Below, piece after piece: positions 17,395-25,658 of a DNA stretch of 64,000 nucleotides. Source of the stretch: Pseudaminobacter sp047739745 (lineage in GTDB: Bacteria; Pseudomonadota; Alphaproteobacteria; Rhizobiales; Rhizobiaceae); contig NZ_JBLLVA010000001.1 of the NCBI RefSeq assembly GCF_047739745.1, forward strand, positions 248,001-312,000. Direction: 5' to 3'. Both the position numbers and the translations under genes were made by a program. A model generated the notes under the pieces. That model was not told the DNA's origin, made no database searches, and saw only the letters and a program-made list of their open reading frames with translations. How positions within the stretch are numbered: position 1 is the first letter of the stretch; each line of letters opens with the position of its first letter.

Positions 17395-17790
17395 CTACAC
17401 CGGTCTGCCACCCACCCACTCCCAGGCAACCGCTTCCTCGTCCGCATTGAAATACCGGGTCTCGATGGAGGTGAGAGGGCCGAAAATGCCGACCATCGTG
17501 CGCAGCCAGCCTGGGCCACCGACGAGCGCGTATTTGCGGATGTGCCGCAGCGCCTGTGTTTTGCCGCGAACCGTCACGTCGGTGAACGCGGCGCCCCAAT
17601 CGAAGCCCTCGTAACGGGTTATACGTACAAACAGATCGATTTTCTCGTGGACGGCATAGGCTCCCTCGAGCAGACCATAGGCATTTTCCAGATCAGCCGA
17701 CGTAAAATGGCCGACGACTTCAAGCGCGCAGAGATCGTCGCGATCCGTGTCGATGCGGCGAATGGCGGGAACGGCTTCCAGCGGGTGCAT
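17395..17790 (-). CDS. SpoIIAA-like / STAS-fold protein
   Basis: This 131-residue cytoplasmic protein matches the SpoIIAA-like (STAS/SEC14) family: an alternating strand-helix pattern with ALEVVGHFTSADLENAYGLLEGAYAVHEKIDLFVRI and a later KYALVGGPGWLRTMVGIFGPL. The family has no defined role; relatives appear in stress or lipid-associated contexts. GGAAGG lies 8 nt upstream of ATG 17790. The longer frame to 18222 reads antisense through pdxJ and was not used. It is divergent from pdxJ with 105 bp between starts, so the two may share a control region. Confidence 0.78.
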   Translation of the reverse strand: MHPLEAVPAIRRIDTDRDDLCALEVVGHFTSADLENAYGLLEGAYAVHEKIDLFVRITRYEGFDWGAAFTDVTVRGKTQALRHIRKYALVGGPGWLRTMVGIFGPLTSIETRYFNADEEAVAWEWVGGRPV

Positions 17791-17895
17791 CAAGGCGTCC
17801 TTCCGAATGGGTTTGGGCTGGAACACATAAATGCGCTGTCTGTTCCCGCCGAAGACGCTATAGAGGCTTGCTCGCAATCGTTCGAGGTTCGTCCC

Positions 17896-18642
17896 ATGCC
17901 TGCCAAGCTTTCCGTCAATCTCAATGCCGTGGCCATGCTGCGCAATCGCCGAGACCTGCCATGGCCGAGCGTGACGGGGCTCGGACGCATCGCGCTCGCC
18001 GCAGGCGCTCACGGGCTGACGGTGCATCCCCGGCCGGACGAGCGGCACACGCGCTTTTCCGACCTGGCCGAGATCAGGGCCTTGATCGATGACGAGTTTC
18101 CGCAGGCCGAGTTCAATGTCGAGGGCTATCCGACGGAGGAATTTCTCCGGCTGGTGGAGAAGCACCAGCCCGATCAGGTGACGCTCGTGCCCGACGATCC
18201 GGCGCAAGCGACGTCGGATCACGGATGGGATTTCATAGGGCAGGCGTCATTTCTGAAGCCAATTGTCGCCCGGCTGAAAAAGGGCGGATTTCGCGTATCG
18301 CTGTTTGCCGACCCCGATCCGGCGCAGGTGCCCGCGGCCCGCGATACCGGCACCGACCGCATCGAGCTTTATACCGGACCTTATGGCAGCTACCATTCCG
18401 ATTCCGAAAAAGCGCGCAAGGAGCTGGAAAAGCTCGGAGAAACCGCGGACGCGGCACTGGCCGCCGGGCTTGCCGTGAACGCCGGCCACGATCTGGTCGT
18501 CGCCAACCTGCCAGCCCTGGTCAAGCGCATTCCAGGGCTAACGGAAGTGTCGATCGGGCACGGTTTGACTGCGGACGCATTGGAATATGGTATGAGTGCT
18601 ACGACGCGGCGATTTCTTGCGGCCTGCGGCTGGCCGGCATAG
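17896..18642 (+). CDS. pdxJ: pyridoxine 5'-phosphate synthase PdxJ
   Basis: This 248-residue TIM-barrel enzyme condenses 1-deoxy-xylulose 5-phosphate with 3-amino-2-oxopropyl phosphate to give pyridoxine 5'-phosphate. It starts MPAKLSVNLNAVAMLRN and shows GLTVHPRPDERH, EFNVEGYPTEE, VTLVPD, RIELYTGPYG and GLAVNAGHDL, all PdxJ signatures. ATG 17896 gives the family length; the frame reaching back to 17542 overlaps the divergent STAS gene. A terminator follows. Confidence 0.95.
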   Translation: MPAKLSVNLNAVAMLRNRRDLPWPSVTGLGRIALAAGAHGLTVHPRPDERHTRFSDLAEIRALIDDEFPQAEFNVEGYPTEEFLRLVEKHQPDQVTLVPDDPAQATSDHGWDFIGQASFLKPIVARLKKGGFRVSLFADPDPAQVPAARDTGTDRIELYTGPYGSYHSDSEKARKELEKLGETADAALAAGLAVNAGHDLVVANLPALVKRIPGLTEVSIGHGLTADALEYGMSATTRRFLAACGWPA

Positions 18643-18678
18643 TTCACGCTCGTTTAAACGACTGTTTCGGCACATGAA

Positions 18679-18705
18679 ATCTGCCGCGAGACCCGGCAGT
18701 TTTTC
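18679..18705 (+). terminator. rho-independent terminator after pdxJ
   Basis: CTGCCG, a 7-nt loop, CGGCAG and five T, placed 37 nt after the pdxJ stop. Confidence 0.7.
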
Positions 18706-18835
18706 CCGCTGAACTGCGTTTCGATTTTGGAGCCGTTGAGGCATTGTTGCTGGTCCGCGCTTGAGCGGACGCAAGACATCTGTTGCTATTGCCGCGCCAG
18801 GGGAGTAGAGCACCGCGCCTCATTCGGAGTCGCCC

Positions 18836-20755
18836 ATGCCCCATGCCACCCCTGGCCCTGAGGCGGAACTTTTGCAGCAGTCGGCATCCGCGAGCCCGGT
18901 CTCGCAAGATACCAAATTGCTCATGCTTGGCGCGCTGGGTGTCGTCTATGGCGACATCGGCACCAGCCCGATCTACGCCTTTCGCGAGGCGCTGGTCGCA
19001 GCCTCCGGCAGAGCCGTCGCGTCGCAAGAGGCGGTTTTCGGCGTGCTTTCGCTGATCGTCTGGGCGCTGACCATCATAGTCACGGTAAAATACATCGCTT
19101 TCGTGCTGCGGGCCGACAATCGGGGCGAGGGCGGCACGCTTTCGTTGATGGCGCTGGCGCAAGGCAGCTTTCAAAAACCCTCGCTGTTCATACTCGGCGT
19201 CGGAATCTGCGGGGCGTCGCTGTTCTTCGGCGATGCCATCATCACGCCGGCCATTTCGGTCCTGTCGGCAGTCGAGGGCATGAGGGTCGTCACTCCGGCG
19301 TTCGAACCTTACGTGGTTCCGCTGACACTTCTCATCCTTGCTGCGCTGTTTGCCGTCCAGCGTTTCGGAACGGGGCGTGTTGCGACGGTTTTTGGACCGA
19401 TCACCGCCCTGTGGTTTCTCGCCATCGGCATTTCCGGCTTGATCCATATTGCGGATGCACCCGCGATTCTGGGGGCGCTTAATCCGATCCATATCGTCTC
19501 ATTCCTGATCCATTCGCCCGGCGTGGCTTTTGTGACTGTCGGTGCAATCTTTCTTGCCGTGACAGGCGCTGAAGCGCTTTACGCGGACCTTGGCCATTTC
19601 GGCAGACGACCGATCGTTCTGGCGTGGCTGTCGATCGTTTTTCCCTGCCTGCTCTTCAATTATTTCGGGCAAGGGGCCTATGTGCTCGCCCATGAGGGAA
19701 CGATCGGGCAACCATTCTTCGAAATGAACGGCGGCTGGACCCTTGTGCCGATGGTCGTGCTGGCGACCACGGCTACCGTGATTGCCAGCCAGGCGGTGAT
19801 TTCCGGCGCGTATTCACTGGCGCGGCAGGCTGTGCAACTCAATCTGCTGCCGCGGTTCGAAATCCAGCACACGTCGGAAACTCAATCCGGCCAGATCTAT
19901 ATGCCGCGCGTCAACATGCTGCTTGCCATCAGCGTCATGCTGCTCGTGGTGGGCTTCCAGCAATCCAGCGATCTGGCGTCCGCCTACGGCATTTCGGTTA
20001 CCGGCGACATGCTGATGACGACTGTGCTGCTTGCCGTGGTGATGCGACGGCTTTGGAATTGGCCGCTCCCTCGTGTAGTGGTGCTGATAGGCTTGTTCGC
20101 CTTGATCGACGTCGGCTTTTTCGCGGCCAATATCGTCAAGGTCTCTGAAGGCGGCTGGACCTCGCTGCTGGTCGCCGGGGCGATCATCCTTGTCATGTCG
20201 ACGTGGGTGCGCGGCGCTCGATTGCTATTTGAAAAGACCCGCAAGAGCGAAATTCCGCTCGATTTTCTGGTCGGAAACCTCTCCGAAAAGCCGCCTGCAG
20301 TTGTTCCAGGCACCGCAGTCTTTCTGACCAGCGATCCGCAAAGCACCCCGACGGCTTTGATGCACAGTCTCAAGCACTACAAGGTGCTGCATGAAAGCAA
20401 TGTGATCCTGACCGTCGTCACCGCACGACAGCCGAACGTGCCCGTCAACGAACGGGTGAAGATGGAAACTCTCAACAACCTCTTCATGCGCGTGACGCTG
20501 ACCTTCGGCTACATGGAGCACCCGAACATCCCCAAGGCCCTGGCAATCTGCCGCAAGCAAGGCTGGAAGTTCGACATCATGACAACCTCGTTCTTCGTGT
20601 CGCGGCGCTCGTTGAAGGCTTCGCCCAATTCGGGCATGCCATTATGGCAGGATAAGCTGTTCATAGGGCTGGCGCGGACCGCTGCGGACGCCACTGAGTA
20701 TTTCCAGATACCGACGGGCCGTGTGATCGAGATCGGCACGCAGGTCGCGATCTAG
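18836..20755 (+). CDS. kup: Kup potassium uptake transporter
   Basis: This 639-residue inner-membrane protein has about 12 helices and a 150-residue cytoplasmic tail, and imports K+ probably with H+ (KUP/HAK/KT family). Diagnostic stretches are LMLGALGVVYGDIGTSPIYAFREAL near residue 25, GDAIITPAISVLSAVEG, and FFEMNGGWTLVPMVVLATTATVIASQA. Many rhizobia carry two or more kup copies; I cannot tell which one this is. CGGAG precedes ATG 18836 at good spacing. It is monocistronic. Confidence 0.93.
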   Translation: MPHATPGPEAELLQQSASASPVSQDTKLLMLGALGVVYGDIGTSPIYAFREALVAASGRAVASQEAVFGVLSLIVWALTIIVTVKYIAFVLRADNRGEGGTLSLMALAQGSFQKPSLFILGVGICGASLFFGDAIITPAISVLSAVEGMRVVTPAFEPYVVPLTLLILAALFAVQRFGTGRVATVFGPITALWFLAIGISGLIHIADAPAILGALNPIHIVSFLIHSPGVAFVTVGAIFLAVTGAEALYADLGHFGRRPIVLAWLSIVFPCLLFNYFGQGAYVLAHEGTIGQPFFEMNGGWTLVPMVVLATTATVIASQAVISGAYSLARQAVQLNLLPRFEIQHTSETQSGQIYMPRVNMLLAISVMLLVVGFQQSSDLASAYGISVTGDMLMTTVLLAVVMRRLWNWPLPRVVVLIGLFALIDVGFFAANIVKVSEGGWTSLLVAGAIILVMSTWVRGARLLFEKTRKSEIPLDFLVGNLSEKPPAVVPGTAVFLTSDPQSTPTALMHSLKHYKVLHESNVILTVVTARQPNVPVNERVKMETLNNLFMRVTLTFGYMEHPNIPKALAICRKQGWKFDIMTTSFFVSRRSLKASPNSGMPLWQDKLFIGLARTAADATEYFQIPTGRVIEIGTQVAI

Positions 20756-20821
20756 AAATTTCTCGAGCCGAACCGCGCCGACCGTGGAATTCGCACTTGC
20801 AAAGCGGCACGCATTTAGGCA

Positions 20822-20849
20822 TTGATTTTTCCGAACCGTAACGTACGGT
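20822..20849 (+). promoter_or_regulatory. putative TetR operator and promoter
   Basis: ACCGTA-ACG-TACGGT (20835-20849) is a perfect 6-bp inverted repeat with a 3-bp centre. It overlaps a possible promoter, TTGATT (20822) and TACGGT (20844) 16 bp apart. A regulator binding here would block its own transcription. Confidence 0.45.
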
Positions 20850-20875
20850 ACGGATCGGATCGGAGCGAAGCCGAC

Positions 20876-21556
20876 TTGTTAAGCCAGCACAGCCAAGGAC
20901 CGGACAATTCCACGCAGGGCGCGCTTGGCGGCGATGCGGGCGAAGAATTGACGGAACGCCAGAAGGACGTTCTCAACGCGGTGCTGCGGCTTCTGGTCGA
21001 AGAGGGCGACAAGCTGACGATGACGGCGGTGGCGCGGCGGGCCAGTTGTTCGAAGGAAACGCTCTACAAATGGTTCGGCGACCGCGACGGACTGTTGACG
21101 GCGACCGTGCAGTGGCAAGCCTCGAAGGTGCGTGTCGCATCCGTCGATCGAGCGCGGCTCGACATGGTGTCGCTCACCGCAAGTCTCGAACGCTTTGCGT
21201 CGGATTGGCTGAGCGTGATTTCGAGCGAGACTTCGATCGCGCTCAATCGCGTGGCGGTCGGCCATGCGGGATCGGACAAACGGGATTTGGGCGCAATCGT
21301 GCTGGAAAATGGACGTCTGGCGATGGGCAGGCGTTTGAAGCCGGTGCTAATGGCCGGCCGCGACGCCGGCTTGCTCGCATTCGATGACGCGGAAGAGGCG
21401 TTCCGGACGTTTTTCGGACTAGTCGCCCGCGACGTGCAGATAAGGTTGCTGCTCGGCGACCGGCTTGAAATGACTGACGCTGAGATCGGCCGGGATGCGG
21501 CCCAGGCGACGCGGCAGTTTCTCGCTCTCTATGGAGCAAAAACCCCGGCGATTTGA
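20876..21556 (+). CDS. TetR/AcrR family transcriptional regulator
   Basis: This protein of about 226 residues has an N-terminal TetR DNA-binding domain at about residues 25-75: LTERQKDVLNAVLRLLVEEG, MTAVARRASCSKETLYKWFGDRDGLL. The C-terminal ligand domain, with a WLSVISSETSIALNRVAVG segment, resembles AefR-type regulators. I placed the start at TTG 20876 because the upstream TTG at 20822 lies in the likely promoter and operator; GGAGC precedes 20876. The gene is 36 bp before ilvC in the same direction, so co-transcription is possible, but a role in ilvC control is only a guess. Confidence 0.8.
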   Translation: MLSQHSQGPDNSTQGALGGDAGEELTERQKDVLNAVLRLLVEEGDKLTMTAVARRASCSKETLYKWFGDRDGLLTATVQWQASKVRVASVDRARLDMVSLTASLERFASDWLSVISSETSIALNRVAVGHAGSDKRDLGAIVLENGRLAMGRRLKPVLMAGRDAGLLAFDDAEEAFRTFFGLVARDVQIRLLLGDRLEMTDAEIGRDAAQATRQFLALYGAKTPAI

Positions 21557-21592
21557 CGCCGCCTCTGAACCACGCAAGGGAAGGACCAGAAA

Positions 21593-22612
21593 ATGCGCGT
21601 TTACTATGATCGCGATGCCGATCTCAATCTCATCAAGGGAAAGAAGGTCGCCATCATCGGCTATGGCAGCCAGGGCCGGGCGCATGCGCTCAACCTCAAG
21701 GATTCGGGCGCCAAGGAAATCGCTATCGGCCTGAAAGCCGGCTCGGCCACTGCCAAGAAGGTCGAGGCCGACGGTCTCAAGGTGATGAGCGTTGCCGAGG
21801 CAGCCAAATGGGCCGACCTGATGATGATGGCGACGCCCGACGAGCTGCAGGCGGACATCTACCGCGACGAAATCGCGCCGAACATCCGCGATGGCGCTGC
21901 GATCGCCTTCGCCCACGGCCTCAACGTGCATTTCGGCCTGATCGAGCCGAAAAAGACTGTCGACGTCATCATGGTGGCGCCGAAGGGTCCCGGCCACACG
22001 GTGCGCGGCGAATACCAGAAGGGCGGCGGCGTGCCGTGCCTGGTCGCCGTTCATCAGGATGCCTCGGGCAACGCGCTCGACCTCGGCCTTTCCTATGCCT
22101 GCGGCGTGGGTGGCGGACGTTCCGGCATCATCGAGACCAATTTCAAGGAAGAGTGCGAAACCGACCTGTTCGGCGAGCAGGTGGTGCTGTGCGGCGGCCT
22201 GGTCGAATTGATCCGCGCCGGTTTCGAGACGCTGGTCGAAGCCGGATACGCGCCGGAGATGGCCTATTTCGAGTGCCTGCATGAAGTGAAGCTGATCGTC
22301 GACCTGATCTATGAAGGCGGCATCGCCAACATGAATTACTCGATCTCGAACACTGCCGAATGGGGCGAGTATGTTTCTGGCCCGCGCATTATCACCGCTG
22401 AGACCAAGGCCGAGATGAAGCGGGTGCTCAAGGACATCCAGACCGGCAAGTTCACCTCGGAATGGATGCAGGAATACCGTTCGGGTGCTGCCCGCTTCAA
22501 GGGCATCCGCCGCATGAACGACAGCCATCAGATCGAGGAAGTCGGCGAGAAGCTGCGCGGCATGATGCCGTGGATTTCCAAGAACAAGCTGGTCGACAAG
22601 GCGAAGAACTAA
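21593..22612 (+). CDS. ilvC: ketol-acid reductoisomerase IlvC
   Basis: This 339-residue class I enzyme isomerises and reduces acetolactate to dihydroxy-isovalerate with NADPH and Mg2+ in Val/Leu/Ile synthesis. The NADPH motif is KKVAIIGYGSQGRAHALNLKDSG near residue 17. The metal site is ETNFKEECETDLFGEQ, and ECLHEVKLIVDLIYEGG is also typical. GGGAAGGA lies before ATG 21593. It acts directly after the ilvBN product but has its own transcription unit here, closed by a strong terminator. Confidence 0.96.
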   Translation: MRVYYDRDADLNLIKGKKVAIIGYGSQGRAHALNLKDSGAKEIAIGLKAGSATAKKVEADGLKVMSVAEAAKWADLMMMATPDELQADIYRDEIAPNIRDGAAIAFAHGLNVHFGLIEPKKTVDVIMVAPKGPGHTVRGEYQKGGGVPCLVAVHQDASGNALDLGLSYACGVGGGRSGIIETNFKEECETDLFGEQVVLCGGLVELIRAGFETLVEAGYAPEMAYFECLHEVKLIVDLIYEGGIANMNYSISNTAEWGEYVSGPRIITAETKAEMKRVLKDIQTGKFTSEWMQEYRSGAARFKGIRRMNDSHQIEEVGEKLRGMMPWISKNKLVDKAKN

Positions 22613-22660
22613 GAGGCTGTCCGCAAATTTTCCGATTGCCGCAACAAAAGCGGTCAATGC

Positions 22661-22691
22661 AAAAGCCGGCGGAGCGATCCGCCGGCTTTTT
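22661..22691 (+). terminator. rho-independent terminator after ilvC
   Basis: AAAAGCCGGCGGA, loop GCGA, TCCGCCGGCTTTT, then T: a perfect 13-bp stem. Confidence 0.9.
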
Positions 22692-22743
22692 GTTCAGATG
22701 TTGAATCCTGATCCTGAGCTAAGTGTCTGTAACAGCGGAAATA

Positions 22744-23037
22744 TCAGCCGTAATGCCAGCTCGGCTTGGGTTCCTTTCCGGAAAAGCTGACGCCGATGCG
22801 CTTGTCCTTCCGCCAGACGACGGTGGAGCGATAGGCAATGCCGTCTATCGGAACATAGAGCAGGAATTCGGCTGGCACCGGCGCGCCAACGGGGACATCG
22901 AGTTCCGCGCCATTCTGGTGCATGTTGCGGACGACGCATTTGATTTCCGAATTCGAAATTCCGGTAAGGATCGATGCGCCTTTCAGCACGCGTCGGCGGT
23001 GTTCACGCCGCATGTCGGTTTCGTTGGCGTCCGCCAT
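22744..23037 (-). CDS. PilZ domain protein
   Basis: This 97-residue protein consists of a single PilZ-type domain. The RxxxR cyclic di-GMP motif is present (RREHRRR near residue 10). The second motif, normally (D/N)xSxxG, reads NMHQNG with His in place of Ser, so ligand binding may be weak or lost. GGAGGAATTCTCGA precedes ATG 23037, a strong ribosome site; the longer frame to 23121 was not used. It is monocistronic and converges on the ilvC terminator. It could be an effector for the diguanylate cyclase found earlier in this window, but that is not shown. Confidence 0.8.
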   Translation of the reverse strand: MADANETDMRREHRRRVLKGASILTGISNSEIKCVVRNMHQNGAELDVPVGAPVPAEFLLYVPIDGIAYRSTVVWRKDKRIGVSFSGKEPKPSWHYG

Positions 23038-23162
23038 TCGAGAATTCCTCCGGGTCCGTGCCACCAGTGGAAGCGCGTGCACCTGTTCGGTTGGTGGCCA
23101 GCTATAGGCGCGGAGCCTCAAGAAAGCTTTAAGCCAGTATCGTCGAGCTGAACGGGTTACGG

Positions 23163-23654
23163 TCAGCTATAGGGAGACAAACACTGGCGCCTCGGTCCGT
23201 TGAAGGGCTGAAACGTGTTGTCCTTAGGGCGGTAGGAACGATAGCGCATGGAGCACCAGTCGACATGTGCAGGCGAGACGCGGATCCTGTAGGAACTGGG
23301 CGGCTGGACATAGCGGGGCCGGCCCATACGGTAGTCGGGGTCCGCATAGCGCGGCGATTGTACGCCCAGATCGAGATAGACATCGGGCTGGCGGTATTCA
23401 CTGCGCGGAAGTGCAAGGTGCGGGGAGCTCCATCCGTGCAGGTGGCGCGGCCCGGAGTGGCCGATCAGGCAGTTTTCGCCGACGCCGCAGTGGGAAAGCA
23501 GTCGCTGCCCTACATTCAGCAGGGGAGACGACGAAGCGGCAGACGCTGAAAACCGCCCGGGCAAGGCGCCGGCGGATGTCGGCAAGAACAAGGCAGCCAG
23601 GACGGCGAGGGCCGCGAGGCCTGACAGCACGGATGAAGGCAAGGTCGTCTTCAT
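23163..23654 (-). CDS. BA14K family secreted or membrane protein
   Basis: This 163-residue protein has a signal-like N-terminus (MKTTLPSSVLSGLAALAVLAAL, Ala/Leu-rich, then ALPG) and ends in the BA14K repeat DWCSMRYRSYRPKDNTFQPF followed by NGPRRQC. BA14K proteins of Brucella are immunogenic and lectin-like; related copies are common in rhizobia. Two more cysteines lie at HCGVGENC. GGAAGGAAAA precedes ATG 23654. The longer frame to 23831 would overlap the next gene's start on the other strand. Confidence 0.82.
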   Translation of the reverse strand: MKTTLPSSVLSGLAALAVLAALFLPTSAGALPGRFSASAASSSPLLNVGQRLLSHCGVGENCLIGHSGPRHLHGWSSPHLALPRSEYRQPDVYLDLGVQSPRYADPDYRMGRPRYVQPPSSYRIRVSPAHVDWCSMRYRSYRPKDNTFQPFNGPRRQCLSPYS

Positions 23655-23805
23655 TTTTCCTTCCGGATGAAAAAGACAGAGTACTCCGCTCGCCGGTTTC
23701 CGGAAATGGGCGGGTTGGGCTTTTGAGGGGAACGGTGGTAAAACCCGCCGGTTCCGGGTGCGACAGGCTTGTTTTTGACGGCACATCGGGGCAATGCTCG
23801 CCTCC

Positions 23806-24918
23806 ATGTCGCTTCGCCTTGCCACGTTCAACGTCGAAAACCTTATGAACCGGTTCGATTATTCCGGTTTCCGCAATCAGCTCAATCAGGATCGGACGCT
23901 GGCTCTCTTCCAGATCAGGGACGAGGCCGAGTACAGGTTTCTGGAACAAGGGCGCGCCATCGCCCATGCGGACGACATGCGGCAATTGTCGGCGCTCGCC
24001 ATCGCCGAGACCCGCGCCGACATTCTGTGCATGCAGGAAGTCGACAATATCGATGCGCTCCAGGCGTTCGAATATGGTTATCTGTTCAAGATGATCGGGC
24101 AGGGCTATCGCCAGAAATACACGACTTCAGGAAACGACACGCGCGGCATCGACGTGGCGGTGATGATGCGGACTGAAACGGCCGACGGCGACTCGATCGA
24201 ATTCGTGCGAATGACCAGCCATGCGCATATTACCTACGAGGAGTTCGGCCTGCATACGCCGGAACTCGCCGCAATCGGCAATGAAGCTTTCGAGCGCATA
24301 TTCCGGCGCGACTGCCTCGAGATCGACGTGAAGATCGGCGGCCGCCCGCTGACCATCTACTCGGTGCATTTCAAGTCCATGGGCAGTGCGCGCAACGGCG
24401 TGCCCGGACGCCATGCGACGATGCCGATCCGCATCGCCGAGGCGAAAGCGGTGCGACGGATCATCGAGAACCGCTTCGGCAAGGATCATGCGGGAGACAA
24501 GCGCTGGGTCATTTGCGGCGATTTCAACGACTACCGCCAGCGTGTGGTTATCGGTGGCAGTGCGCACGCCGGCTACAGCTTCGAGGTGGTGAACGAGGCC
24601 GAATCCTGCCTCGACATTCTGCTCGATGACGGTTTTGCCGAAAACATCGTCGAGCGCCGCCCCGAAATGGATCGTTGGACGCTCTACCACACGCGCGGCC
24701 CCGAAGAGCGGCATCTATGTCAGCTCGACTACATTCTTCTGTCGCCGGCGTTGGCCCGCGAGAATGCGGAAGCGGTGCCCGACATCGTGCGTGGCGGCCA
24801 GCCATGGCGCACCGTCTTTCCGCCCGGACAGGAAGTCGAACGCTACCCGCGCGCCGGCTGGGATCGGCCGAAGGCGTCCGACCACTGCCCGGTCGCAGTG
24901 TCGCTGCGTATCAGGTAA
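23806..24918 (+). CDS. endonuclease/exonuclease/phosphatase family protein
   Basis: This protein of about 370 residues has the DNase I-like fold. It begins MSLRLATFNVENLMNRFDY, then shows ILCMQEVDN (metal-binding Glu), IYSVHFKSMG, VICGDFNDY (catalytic Asp/Asn) and the C-terminal ASDHCPVAVSL (catalytic Asp-His). It may cut nucleic acid or a phosphodiester; the substrate is unknown. ATG 23794 would add four residues, but its ribosome site is too close. The NUDIX gene starts 3 nt after the stop, so the two form an operon. Confidence 0.85.
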   Translation: MSLRLATFNVENLMNRFDYSGFRNQLNQDRTLALFQIRDEAEYRFLEQGRAIAHADDMRQLSALAIAETRADILCMQEVDNIDALQAFEYGYLFKMIGQGYRQKYTTSGNDTRGIDVAVMMRTETADGDSIEFVRMTSHAHITYEEFGLHTPELAAIGNEAFERIFRRDCLEIDVKIGGRPLTIYSVHFKSMGSARNGVPGRHATMPIRIAEAKAVRRIIENRFGKDHAGDKRWVICGDFNDYRQRVVIGGSAHAGYSFEVVNEAESCLDILLDDGFAENIVERRPEMDRWTLYHTRGPEERHLCQLDYILLSPALARENAEAVPDIVRGGQPWRTVFPPGQEVERYPRAGWDRPKASDHCPVAVSLRIR

Positions 24919-24921
24919 TTC

Positions 24922-25638
24922 ATGGCTTTCGACATTCCGCGTAATATCATCTTGCCGGTGGATGCGGTCGAGGTCAGGTTGGACCCTGCGCCGCATCCGT
25001 TCGAGATCGCCAACCGGGAGGCAATCGAGCGCAACTGGTCGGCTGAAAAGACCGAGCGTCCGGCGCTATTCGACGGCACGGTCGTGCTTCTGTCGGAGCT
25101 TTCCTATGCCGCCGGCAGATTGCGGGGCTGCTGCCACGCCATACGCTACGCGACCTTCCTGCATTGGCGCGGCAATCCTTCCATTCCGGGCGCGGAGCAC
25201 GCTTTCGCGCAGGCAATGCTGGTATCGCGCGACAATGCGCTGATTACGATCCGCATGGCTTCCCACACGGTCAATGCCGGCTCGGTGTACTTTGCAGCCG
25301 GGTCGTTCGAACCGACGGATTTCGTCGATGGGATCGCCGACATCGACCTGAACATGATTCGCGAAGTGGGCGAGGAAACGGGCCTCGACATCAGCCAGGC
25401 GCGGCGCGCCGGGCGCTATCACGTCATGTCGGCTGACGGCGGCACGGTGATCTTCCGCCGCTATTTCCTCGATCTGGATGCGGAAGAGATTGCGGAGCGG
25501 ATTCGCGGCTTTGTCGCGAAAGAGACCGAACCGGAGATCGACGGGCCGGTGATCATAGGCGGGCCGCACGATCTGCCGGACGGGCTGAAGCCCTATATGC
25601 GGCCGTTGGTCGAGTGGCATTTTTCCGGAGCGGAATGA
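24922..25638 (+). CDS. NUDIX hydrolase with degenerate NUDIX box
   Basis: This 238-residue protein retains the core REVGEETGL of the NUDIX motif near residue 147. However, the upstream Gx5E part is not conserved: alanine stands where the first Glu is expected. Family members usually hydrolyse nucleoside diphosphates linked to another group. The N-terminal half has LFDGTVVLLSELSYAAGRLRG and resembles a family of long NUDIX proteins found in alphaproteobacteria. It is translated as part of an operon with the preceding endonuclease-like gene. Confidence 0.82.
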   Translation: MAFDIPRNIILPVDAVEVRLDPAPHPFEIANREAIERNWSAEKTERPALFDGTVVLLSELSYAAGRLRGCCHAIRYATFLHWRGNPSIPGAEHAFAQAMLVSRDNALITIRMASHTVNAGSVYFAAGSFEPTDFVDGIADIDLNMIREVGEETGLDISQARRAGRYHVMSADGGTVIFRRYFLDLDAEEIAERIRGFVAKETEPEIDGPVIIGGPHDLPDGLKPYMRPLVEWHFSGAE

Positions 25639-25658
25639 GCTTTCACCCGCTCATGCCA

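Noticed and set aside
17542..17895. Extension of PdxJ upstream to 17542
   Set aside because: The added residues overlap the divergent SpoIIAA-like gene and are absent from the PdxJ family.
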